Positions 56,690 through 64,000 of a stretch of 64,000 nt of DNA are shown here, piece after piece; the first letter of the stretch is position 1; the number at the start of each line of letters is the position of its first letter. The position numbers and the translations under genes are program-made. The notes beneath the pieces are model-generated. The model saw only the letters and a list, made by a program, of their open reading frames with translations. It made no database searches and was not told the origin of the DNA. Source of the DNA: Planococcus maritimus (GTDB lineage Bacteria; Bacillota; Bacilli; Bacillales_A; Planococcaceae); NCBI RefSeq assembly GCF_001687625.2, contig NZ_CP016538.2, positions 1,208,501-1,272,500 of the forward strand, given 5' to 3'.

Positions 56690-56897
56690 GCGAAGAAAGG
56701 TCCGCAGTAGGGCATGCAGTTTTGAAATCAGAGAGCCGGTGGGAGGTGCGAACCGGCCAAAACGCATGCCACGAATTACAGGCCTGGAGTTTGCGGAAGT
56801 GCCCCGTCTGGCACATTCGAGTGGGAGGCTCCGTCCTCCAAGCTGGGTGGTACCGCGCATATGCGTCCCTGCATGAATTTCATGCAGGGACTTTTTT
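56690..56897 (+). promoter_or_regulatory. T-box leader (tyrosine) of tyrS
   Basis: The T-box TGGGTGGTACCGCG (56844-56857) is intact. Stem I shows GAGAGCCGGT and GCGAACCGGC arms, and TAC, a tyrosine codon, lies at the specifier position (56777-56779). Terminator: GTCCCTGCATG/CATGCAGGGAC with six T (56865-56897). Confidence 0.93.
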
Positions 56898-56917
56898 GTG
56901 CCCCGGCAATAAGGTGA

Positions 56918-58207
<1,290 letters not shown>

Positions 58208-58211
58208 ACAC

Positions 58212-58241
58212 AAAAGCCGCTTGCTGATGCAGGCGGCTTTT
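58212..58241 (+). terminator. Terminator of tyrS
   Basis: AAAAGCCGCTTGC pairs with GCAGGCGGCTTTT (one T-G pair) around TGAT. Confidence 0.92.
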
Positions 58242-58256
58242 CAAGTGCAAGCACAG

Positions 58257-58281
58257 GTTTAACACCCCTTTGACAGGGAAA
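58257..58281 (+). promoter_or_regulatory. Sigma-B-like promoter of the stress protein gene
   Basis: GTTTAA, 13 bp, GGGAAA: consensus -35 and 4/6 -10 for sigma-B, about 57 bp before the start. A sigma-A TTGACA (58270-58275) with 17-bp spacing to ATACAT overlaps it. Confidence 0.55.
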
Positions 58282-58337
58282 GACAATCTTAGATACATAA
58301 ACCAGTATGCGAACTCATACAAGGGAGGACGAAGGAC

Positions 58338-58886
58338 ATGTCACGAGTAGTCGGGTCATACGGAACGGAAATGGAAGCAGTGGAAGTTATCGAGGATCTT
58401 CAGCGGCAAGGCTACCGAGATGAAGACATTTCGGTTCTTAGTAAAGATAAAAAAGACGTGGAGCGTGTAACCGAAGAAACCGGAACCCAGGCTAGTGAAG
58501 GCGCGGCAGCTGGCGCGGCTACTGGTGGAGCGCTTGGCGGCCTTGGAGGTGTGTTAGCAGGCCTTGGGGCGCTGGCGATCCCTGGGATTGGACCAATTGT
58601 CGCAGCGGGTCCAATTGCAGCTGGCCTGACTGGCGCAGTAGCTGGCGCGGGCGTTGGCGGAATTGCGGGGGCTTTAATCGGCCTAGGCGTGCCGGAAGAT
58701 GAAGCGAAAAGTTACGAAGAGCAATTCAAAGAAGGACGCATTCTTGTGTTAGTGGAGGAAGATAAAACAAAGCAATCCGAGCCAAGCGACGTGAACCGCT
58801 TGAAAGAAGACGAAGATCCATTGATTGGAACACAAGGCTCAACGAATATTCGTGGAGATGCTGAGCCGGAACGCAACCGGCATTAA
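58338..58886 (+). CDS. YflT-like general stress protein with glycine-rich core
   Basis: A 182-residue protein. The N-terminus (VVGSYGTEMEAVEVIEDLQ, GYRDEDISVLSKDK) matches the general stress protein 17M/YflT type fold. Residues about 53-118 are a Gly/Ala-rich hydrophobic stretch with small-residue zippers that could pack in a membrane. The C-terminus is charged. GGGAGGACGAAGG precedes the ATG. A sigma-B-like promoter supports a stress role. The biochemical function is unknown. Confidence 0.8.
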   Translation: MSRVVGSYGTEMEAVEVIEDLQRQGYRDEDISVLSKDKKDVERVTEETGTQASEGAAAGAATGGALGGLGGVLAGLGALAIPGIGPIVAAGPIAAGLTGAVAGAGVGGIAGALIGLGVPEDEAKSYEEQFKEGRILVLVEEDKTKQSEPSDVNRLKEDEDPLIGTQGSTNIRGDAEPERNRH

Positions 58887-58890
58887 AAGA

Positions 58891-58930
58891 AAAAATCCAG
58901 CGGCGCTTTCATTGCGCCGCTGGATTTTTT
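58891..58930. terminator. Bidirectional terminator after the stress protein gene
   Basis: A 17-bp perfect stem (AAAAATCCAGCGGCGC with its complement) encloses TTTCATT and serves the converging cobalamin-binding-like gene. Confidence 0.94.
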
Positions 58931-58941
58931 GCGTGTCGATC

Positions 58942-59754
58942 CTATACATTGGATTGCTTTTCCTTGATAAAAGAAGGAAGCGGAAAATCTTCGAACGCTT
59001 GTGGGTGAACAAGTTTGCCGAGCTTAATAGCGCCTTCGATTAATCTAGGGGACGGCCGGCAAAATAAAGCCTCTTCCATGACGTGGATATGGTCGATCGC
59101 TTTCATCGATTGCCAGTCAGGCCGTTTTAATACCAATTCTGGTTTGACCTTCGAAGTCATGATGCCGACCCAAGCAAGTAAAATAAAGTCTGGCTCTCGT
59201 TGCCTAACTGCATCCCAATCGGTTTGGATGTTCGCGGTCTCTTCATCTTCGAAACAATTGCGGGCGCCGACTAACCGGCTAATTTCGCTGAGCCAGTTGA
59301 CACCTCCGGGAGTGAATACCGGTTTAGGCCACCATTCCCAGTACAGGGAAGGGGAGGAGCTTGTGCTGTCGCCGCGTTTTGTCAATTCGGTAATCGCCGC
59401 ATCATATTCTTCGAGGACTGCTGAGCTGTCAAAGTTTATGGCATCAGCCACTGTCTTTAAATCGCTTCGGATGTCAGTGAGCGATTGTGGATCGAGTATA
59501 AGGTGGGGAATCTTGCGCTTTTCAAGCTCTTCAATGTTTTTCTCCATGCCGGGCACGCTGAGTGACGCCAAGACAAGATCCGGTGAAAGAGCTTCTACTT
59601 CGTCCATACGAATGGATAAATCCGGTCCGAGGCGTGGCAGCCCTTCAATGCTTTTCGGCCAGTCAGAATAATCATCGATACCGACCAGCAAATGATCGGC
59701 ATTTAAAAAAGCGAGCAACTCGGTATTGCTTGGGCAAATGGATACGATTCGCAT
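58942..59754 (-). CDS. Cobalamin-binding-like protein (BtuF/TroA fold) without signal peptide
   Basis: A 270-residue class III substrate-binding-protein fold (VSICPSNTELLAFL, GIDDYSDWP, WEWWPKPVFTPGGVNWLSEI, EPDFILLAWVG) of the cobalamin-binding protein group. It lacks both a signal peptide and a lipobox, and there are no transporter genes nearby, so import by itself is unlikely and a cytoplasmic place is inferred. ATG 59754 is preceded by AAAGGAGGCG. The frame continues 34 codons upstream but without another ribosome-binding site. Ligand identity is unproven. Confidence 0.8.
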   Translation of the reverse strand: MRIVSICPSNTELLAFLNADHLLVGIDDYSDWPKSIEGLPRLGPDLSIRMDEVEALSPDLVLASLSVPGMEKNIEELEKRKIPHLILDPQSLTDIRSDLKTVADAINFDSSAVLEEYDAAITELTKRGDSTSSSPSLYWEWWPKPVFTPGGVNWLSEISRLVGARNCFEDEETANIQTDWDAVRQREPDFILLAWVGIMTSKVKPELVLKRPDWQSMKAIDHIHVMEEALFCRPSPRLIEGAIKLGKLVHPQAFEDFPLPSFIKEKQSNV

Positions 59755-59870
59755 TAAAACGCCTCCTTTATGGAACCAGTTTAGCATAGTCCGGGCAAGG
59801 AATCGACGAAACCAAGAGAGGAGGCAAATTTCGCGAGACCTATAAAAGGCTGACAAATGACGGCATAGAA

Positions 59871-59900
59871 AAAACCCTCCAAGTAAACCTGGAGGGTTTT
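59871..59900 (-). terminator. Terminator of rpsD
   Basis: AAAACCCTCCA pairs with TGGAGGGTTTT, with six T on the rpsD strand. Confidence 0.92.
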
Positions 59901-59910
59901 GGTCAATCGA

Positions 59911-60513
59911 TTAACGTGAGTAGAACTCAACGATCAATTGTTCGTTGATTTCAGCAGACAATTCGCTGCGCTCTGGGAGACGGACGAATGTGCCTTCTTT
60001 TTTGTCAGCGTCGATTGAAACGTATTCTGGAACGAAGCTGTTCACTTCGATCGCTTCGTTAACAACATCAAGGTTGTTGGACTTTTCGCGGAAAGCGATT
60101 GTTTGTCCTGGTTTCACGCTATAAGACGGGATGTCTACGCGTTTGCCATCAACAAGGATGTGTCCGTGGTTTACCAATTGACGAGCTTGGCGGCGAGTGC
60201 GCGCAAGGCCGAGGCGGTAAACAACGTTGTCAAGGCGTGTTTCAAGCAAGATCATGAAGTTCTCACCATGTTTGCCATCCATTTTACCAGCTTTGATGAA
60301 CATTGTTTTGAACTGACGTTCGTTCACTCCGTACATAAAGCGTAGTTTTTGTTTTTCTTGCAATTGCAAGCCGTATTCAGAAACTTTACGGCGTTGGTTA
60401 GCACCGTGTTGACCTGGTGCGTAAGGGCGTTTTTCGAGTTCTTTACCTGTGCCGCTCAAAGAAATTCCAAGGCGACGTGACAGTTTCCATGCTGGACCTG
60501 TATAACGAGACAT
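59911..60513 (-). CDS. rpsD: 30S ribosomal protein S4
   Basis: Primary 16S rRNA-binding protein that nucleates small-subunit assembly. The 200 residues match Bacillus S4 nearly throughout ([41 protein letters not shown]4 domain [20 protein letters not shown]). It lacks the N-terminal cysteines of zinc-binding S4 proteins, so it is the zinc-independent form. As in B. subtilis the gene stands alone. The long structured leader suggests autogenous control. Confidence 0.98.
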   Translation of the reverse strand: MSRYTGPAWKLSRRLGISLSGTGKELEKRPYAPGQHGANQRRKVSEYGLQLQEKQKLRFMYGVNERQFKTMFIKAGKMDGKHGENFMILLETRLDNVVYRLGLARTRRQARQLVNHGHILVDGKRVDIPSYSVKPGQTIAFREKSNNLDVVNEAIEVNSFVPEYVSIDADKKEGTFVRLPERSELSAEINEQLIVEFYSR

Positions 60514-60692
60514 AATGAGTCTCCTCCTCTAATTTGGTTTTTAGAGTAAAATAAAAACCAGATGCATTCATGCTGCAAGCCATTTTGTTTTCATGTACCT
60601 TCGCTCAGCAGCCTAGAGTTACGCGATACACCTCCGCAGAGGAACAAAATGGACAAACCCGCACATACAACTGCTGCGATTATTTTACACAA
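60514..60692 (-). promoter_or_regulatory. rpsD leader, probable S4-binding autoregulatory RNA
   Basis: About 180 nt of untranslated leader contain a perfect 10-bp long-range pair, CCATTTTGTT (minus strand, 60643-60652) with AACAAAATGG (60580-60589), enclosing a GC-rich stretch with TCTGCGGAGG and CTAGGCTGCTGAGCG. B. subtilis rpsD is repressed by S4 binding its leader. I assign the same function by position and structure only. Confidence 0.6.
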
Positions 60693-60697
60693 AGGCT

Positions 60698-60727
60698 AGT
60701 ATACCCGATAGCGGATGCATCAGTCAA
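60698..60727 (-). promoter_or_regulatory. rpsD promoter
   Basis: On the minus strand TTGACT, 18 bp, TATACT. Confidence 0.7.
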
Positions 60728-60803
60728 TGGATACACGGCAATATACTAAGAAATGAAGCTTTCTTTTTCGCCTATCTCGGAGTAAAATGGAGATAGTTGT
60801 AAA

Positions 60804-60822
60804 TGTAAGCGCTTTCTATAAT
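60804..60822 (+). promoter_or_regulatory. cre site overlapping the methionine gamma-lyase promoter
   Basis: TGTAAGCGCTTTCT (60804-60817) fits TGWAARCGYTWNCW at all 14 positions. TATAAT (60817-60822) follows, sharing one base. The placement between -35 and -10 predicts repression by CcpA. Confidence 0.75.
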
Positions 60823-60842
60823 TGGTGAGGGGTGTATGAATG

Positions 60843-62048
60843 ATGAAACAAAAACACAAGTTTGAGACAGCGATAATTCACAAGGGCTATGACAGCAAAG
60901 TGCATCACGACAGCTTGGCGACTCCACTTTATCAGACGTCTACTTTTTCGTTCGCAAATGCGCAACAAGGAGAAGCCCGTTTTGCAGGGGAGCAGGACGG
61001 AAACATCTACTCGCGCCTCGGCAATCCGACAGTGCGTGTATTAGAAGAGCGGATGGCGGAGATCGAAGGTGGGTCTGGTGCACTGGCATTCGGATCAGGG
61101 ATGGCTGCAGTCAGTACGATTCTGGTACATTTGACGAAAGCGGGCGACCATGTGCTGTGCTCGCGTGGCATCTATGGTTGCACATTCGGCTTACTGTCAA
61201 TTATGGAAGAAAAGTATGGCATCACACATTCACTCATTGCGATGACCGACGAACAACAAATCGAGCAGGCGCTCCGTCCTGAGACGAAAGTGATCTATGT
61301 GGAGACACCCATCAATCCGACAATGGAGCTCGTTAATTTACGGGCGGTTGAAGCCGTGGCCAAGAAACATGGCTTGCGGGTGGTGGTGGACAATACGTTC
61401 AGTTCGCCGTATCTACAAAATCCGATTGAGTATGGTGCTGATTTTGTACTCCATAGTGCCACCAAGTATTTGAACGGCCATGGCGATATTGTCGGTGGGA
61501 TATTGGTCGGAGCAGATGCGGATGAAATGCAGTTAATCCGTATGACTGTCCAAAAGGATTTCGGTGGCATTATGTCGCCGTTTGATGCGTGGCTGTTGAT
61601 TCGCGGCTTGAAAACATTGCATGTGCGCATGGACCGCCATATCGATAACGCAGAAAAAATTGTCGAGTTTCTCCAAGGCGAACAAGCAGTGACCCGTATT
61701 TTGTATCCATTTGATGCAGGACACCCTCAAATGGCGCTGGCTAAAGAACAGATGCGCCGTGGTGGCGGGCTGATTTCATTCGAACTTGAAGGCGGCAAAA
61801 AGCAAGCACAGGAATTTTTGAATGCATTATCCCTAATCAAAATTGCTGTCAGCCTTGGCGATGCGGAAACATTGATTCAGCATCCGGCAACGATGACACA
61901 TGCCGTCGTGCCACCAGAAGAACGGGAAAAGATGGGCATCAGCGATTCGCTCGTGCGCTTGTCGGTCGGGCTTGAAAATGTTGAAGATTTATTAGTGGAC
62001 CTTGAGCAGGCGTTTGCGCAAATCAAATCTAATTTGCAGGAAATCTAA
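60843..62048 (+). CDS. megL: Methionine gamma-lyase-like PLP enzyme
   Basis: Cys/Met-metabolism PLP family. The PLP lysine is Lys208 in SATKYLNGHGDIVGG. IYGCTFGLL carries the Tyr-Gly-Cys of methionine gamma-lyases (Cys116 of the Pseudomonas enzyme) rather than the residues of cystathionine enzymes, so breakdown of methionine to methanethiol, ammonia and 2-oxobutyrate is likely. It has 401 residues. ATG 60843 is preferred to 60840 by spacing to GAGGGGTG. A 14/14 cre site overlaps the promoter. A cystathionine gamma-lyase activity cannot be excluded. Confidence 0.87.
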   Translation: MKQKHKFETAIIHKGYDSKVHHDSLATPLYQTSTFSFANAQQGEARFAGEQDGNIYSRLGNPTVRVLEERMAEIEGGSGALAFGSGMAAVSTILVHLTKAGDHVLCSRGIYGCTFGLLSIMEEKYGITHSLIAMTDEQQIEQALRPETKVIYVETPINPTMELVNLRAVEAVAKKHGLRVVVDNTFSSPYLQNPIEYGADFVLHSATKYLNGHGDIVGGILVGADADEMQLIRMTVQKDFGGIMSPFDAWLLIRGLKTLHVRMDRHIDNAEKIVEFLQGEQAVTRILYPFDAGHPQMALAKEQMRRGGGLISFELEGGKKQAQEFLNALSLIKIAVSLGDAETLIQHPATMTHAVVPPEEREKMGISDSLVRLSVGLENVEDLLVDLEQAFAQIKSNLQEI

Positions 62049-62079
62049 AAAAGATCCCGGCAGTCTGCCGGGATCTTTT
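62049..62079. terminator. Bidirectional terminator between megL and ytsP
   Basis: AAAAGATCCCGGCA pairs perfectly with TGCCGGGATCTTTT around GTC. Confidence 0.95.
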
Positions 62080-62084
62080 GGTGT

Positions 62085-62564
62085 TTAGATATGCTTCAAT
62101 AACGTGTTTGCAAACTTTTCAAGCCCGCTGCGGTCTTCTTCGGTAAATCGCGCAAGCTCCGGGCTGTCGATATCGAGTACGCCAATGGCTTCGCCGTCTT
62201 TGACAAGTGGAATGACGATCTCTGAACGAGAAGCGGCATCGCAGGCAATATGGCCAGGGAAGGCATGAACATCATCGATAAGCATGGTTTCATTTTTGTC
62301 GATGGCTGTACCGCATACGCCTTTGCCGACTGGAATTCGGACGCAAGCCGGCATTCCTTGGAATGGGCCGAGGACGAGCTCGCCCTCTTCCATTAAATAA
62401 AAGCCGACCCAGTTGATGCGGTCGAGGAATTGGCCAAGGAGGGCAGAAGCGTTCGACAAATTAGCGATGCGGTTCGGTTCACCCGCAAGCAAAGCGTCAA
62501 GTTGTTTATTGAGCAGATTGTATTGCTCTTCGCGTGTGCCGCTGTAAGAAGTTGTAGCAAACAT
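62085..62564 (-). CDS. ytsP: GAF-domain free methionine-(R)-sulfoxide reductase (YtsP)
   Basis: fRMsr-type GAF protein that reduces free methionine-R-sulfoxide. The three conserved cysteines are present: Cys74 (PACVRI), Cys84 (KGVCGTA) and Cys108 (HIACDAAS), with SEIVIPL and GVLDIDSPE. It has 159 residues. The ribosome-binding site is weak. It lies 29 bp after hisJ on the same strand and converges on methionine gamma-lyase, so two methionine-handling genes adjoin. Confidence 0.91.
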   Translation of the reverse strand: MFATTSYSGTREEQYNLLNKQLDALLAGEPNRIANLSNASALLGQFLDRINWVGFYLMEEGELVLGPFQGMPACVRIPVGKGVCGTAIDKNETMLIDDVHAFPGHIACDAASRSEIVIPLVKDGEAIGVLDIDSPELARFTEEDRSGLEKFANTLLKHI

Positions 62565-62593
62565 GGAATCATCTCATTTCTAATAGTTTCTAT

Positions 62594-63394
62594 TTAATAG
62601 TGTTCAGTATAAAAGTGTTCTGCGTATTTGTGCAAGCCTTCTGTACTATGGGCATCCGAACCGAAAACAAGCGGAACGCCAAGTTCGCGTGCATAGGCGA
62701 TATAAGGCTCAGGCGGGTAGAATTCCTGGCAGCCGGGTTTGGATAGCCCTGCGGAATTGACGTCGAGCTCATAGCCCTGTTTTTTGATCAGCTGTAAAAT
62801 ATTTCGGATGCGTGCATCATCATCGATTTGCTCCCCGTGGACATGCTGGAATTTATGGCACAGCGTTGGGTGGCCGATGCGCTTTGGTTTGTAAGGGCCG
62901 AGGTCAGCTAGAATAGAGGCTTCGACTGTATCGTAATACAAATCGTAGACTGCCTGGACAGAACCCATGTCATTTGCGAGTTGCATAAACACCTCTGCAC
63001 TGAAATCGCAACAGATAAAACGGTCCTGATAACGCAAGAAGTGGACCGAAAGAATGGCGTCTTCCAGATAAGGGCCGACTTGTTCCAATAGATGGGACGT
63101 TTGTTTTTCAAAGCCTTGGATAAAATCCACTTCCAGCCCGCTGCGAATGCGCATATTGGGGTAGTTTGGCTTTACTTCGTTGAGCGCGTTGAAATAGGCT
63201 GACATTTCATTATTATTCATGCCGCTGTCTTGTGCAGGGGTTGTATCCATAAAACCTGCAGGTAACGGGGCGTGTTCCGTGAAACTAATGTCGGTAAATC
63301 CGGATTTTTCTGCCTTGTCCACATAAGCGTGAAGCGGGTCGCTTGTACCATGAGGGCAAAACGGGGTGTGAATGTGGCCATCTCGTTTATTCAT
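62594..63394 (-). CDS. hisJ: Histidinol-phosphatase HisJ (PHP family)
   Basis: Dephosphorylates histidinol phosphate in histidine synthesis. PHP metal-site motifs are DGHIHTPFCPHG, FTEHAP, SGLEVDF, and IGHPTL near the middle and FGSDAHS near the C-terminus. ATG 63394 (266 residues) is preferred because GGTGAAC lies upstream and the family usually starts just before RDGHIHT. It is apparently co-transcribed with ytsP and divergent from ezrA. Confidence 0.92.
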   Translation of the reverse strand: MNKRDGHIHTPFCPHGTSDPLHAYVDKAEKSGFTDISFTEHAPLPAGFMDTTPAQDSGMNNNEMSAYFNALNEVKPNYPNMRIRSGLEVDFIQGFEKQTSHLLEQVGPYLEDAILSVHFLRYQDRFICCDFSAEVFMQLANDMGSVQAVYDLYYDTVEASILADLGPYKPKRIGHPTLCHKFQHVHGEQIDDDARIRNILQLIKKQGYELDVNSAGLSKPGCQEFYPPEPYIAYARELGVPLVFGSDAHSTEGLHKYAEHFYTEHY

Positions 63395-63544
63395 AAAGTT
63401 CACCATCTTTTCAATTTGATAAAATTATTCCCTGTTTTCTTCTAATTTGGCAAACAAAAGAGTAGAATACATGTTAAAATAAAAGAATCATTAAACATAC
63501 TTATGTAACCGGTAATGTATTTGGAACAGGGGGCTAAATGACTT

Positions 63545-64000
63545 ATGATGGAGTATATCATCATTGCGGTCATCATTCTATTGGCGCTGCTTATCATCGG
63601 CATGATGTTTCGAAAAAAACACAATGCGGAAATCGAGCGTCTGGAACAACTGAAACTGCAACTAAAAAAGAAACCAATTATGGAAGAACTTACTAAAGTG
63701 AAACAATTGAACTTGAATGGCCAGACAGAAGAAATGTTTGAACGCTGGCGCAATAAATGGGACGAAATCATGGATGTCGACATCCCCAAAATAGACGCAA
63801 CACTCTATGATGCAGAAGAATCGATCAAGCGCTTTAACTTTCCGAAAGCTTCCAAGCTTGAAAAACAAGCGGAAGTGAAAATAGATGACGCTGACCAGCA
63901 AATCGCGGTCATTTTCGCGGAACTGGACGAACTGATCGGCAGCGAAGAAAAAAACCGCAGCGAAATGGATTTAATCCAAGACAAATATGTCCGTGCCCGC
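63545..64000 (+). CDS. ezrA: Septation ring formation regulator EzrA (5' part)
   Basis: Membrane-anchored negative regulator of FtsZ ring formation that also links to cell-wall synthesis. The visible 152 codons encode a short extracellular N-terminus, one membrane helix (YIIIAVIILLALLIIGMMF) and the start of the spectrin-like coiled-coil domain (NGQTEEMFERWRNKWDEIMD, YDAEESIKRFNFPKAS). AGGGGG lies upstream. Two adjacent ATG codons (63545, 63548) are possible starts. The frame is open to the window end and the gene is truncated there. Confidence 0.93.
   Translation, partial: MMEYIIIAVIILLALLIIGMMFRKKHNAEIERLEQLKLQLKKKPIMEELTKVKQLNLNGQTEEMFERWRNKWDEIMDVDIPKIDATLYDAEESIKRFNFPKASKLEKQAEVKIDDADQQIAVIFAELDELIGSEEKNRSEMDLIQDKYVRAR

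Overview
The window is chromosomal core sequence from a low-to-mid GC Gram-positive bacterium of the order Bacillales. Gene content and order follow the Bacillus subtilis 'yt' region (men operon, dps, ytkD, pckA/metK, leuS, ytpPQR-sftA, murC, ytxGHJ, aroA-ccpA, acuABC/acsA, tyrS, rpsD, hisJ, ezrA). Inserted or replaced genes (orphan zinc-binding lipoprotein, pyruvate oxidase, scoAB, methionine gamma-lyase, a class A PBP between acsA and tyrS) suggest the family Planococcaceae, for example a Planococcus-like organism. That assignment is an inference from synteny and protein style. I see no 16S gene, tRNA, CRISPR, prophage or plasmid feature.

Layout. 1-7430: complete menaquinone operon menF-D-H-B-E-C. 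7431-9924: Zur-type znuA, yidD, dps and ytkD. 9905-14171: ytmA, pckA with a CcpN-like operator, and metK under an S-box SAM riboswitch. 14173-22525: ytoA, a YtpA-like hydrolase that has lost its nucleophile, a flavin monooxygenase, pyruvate oxidase, an oxidoreductase, the tRNA-modifying pair ytqB/ytqA, and scoAB. 22530-25299: leucine T-box and leuS. 25300-26000: about 700 bp of gene-free DNA with diverged repeats and a large inverted repeat. 26014-35700: ytfP, murJ/ytgP, a pseudouridine synthase, ytzE with a probable unlisted 59-codon upstream gene, pepV, dat, thpR, ytlR, trmB and ytnP. 35696-46604: ytzB, ytoP, a 309-bp MITE-like element flanked by a perfect 32-bp copy of a terminator, a DUF84 gene, a lipoprotein-ytpP-ytpQ-ytpR-sftA cluster, murC and ytxGHJ. 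46605-53547: aroA, ccpA, acuABC and acsA. 53549-64000: class A PBP, T-box tyrS, a stress protein, a cobalamin-binding-like protein, rpsD with a structured leader, methionine gamma-lyase with an exact cre site, fRMsr, hisJ and the 5' part of ezrA.

How it works together. Chorismate made via AroA/DAHP synthase feeds MenF. CcpA is encoded here, and cre-like sites lie near ccpA, aroA, scoAB and, as a 14/14 match, over the methionine gamma-lyase promoter. Acetate metabolism is grouped as acsA with its acetylation/deacetylation genes acuABC. Pyruvate oxidase and ScoAB also produce or use acetyl units. Several genes carry sigma-B-like promoters (dps, pyruvate oxidase, ytxGHJ, YflT-like protein). Cell-wall functions recur (MurC, MurJ, D-amino acid transaminase, class A PBP, EzrA, SftA). 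Three RNA control elements are clear (S-box, Leu T-box, Tyr T-box) and a fourth, the rpsD leader, is probable.

Most of the window is ordinary conserved core. The best candidates for something undescribed are the element inserted into a terminator at 37259-37631, the small gene overlapping ytzE at 30007-30186, the catalytically degenerate YtpA homologue at 14783-15583, and the structured gene-free region after leuS.
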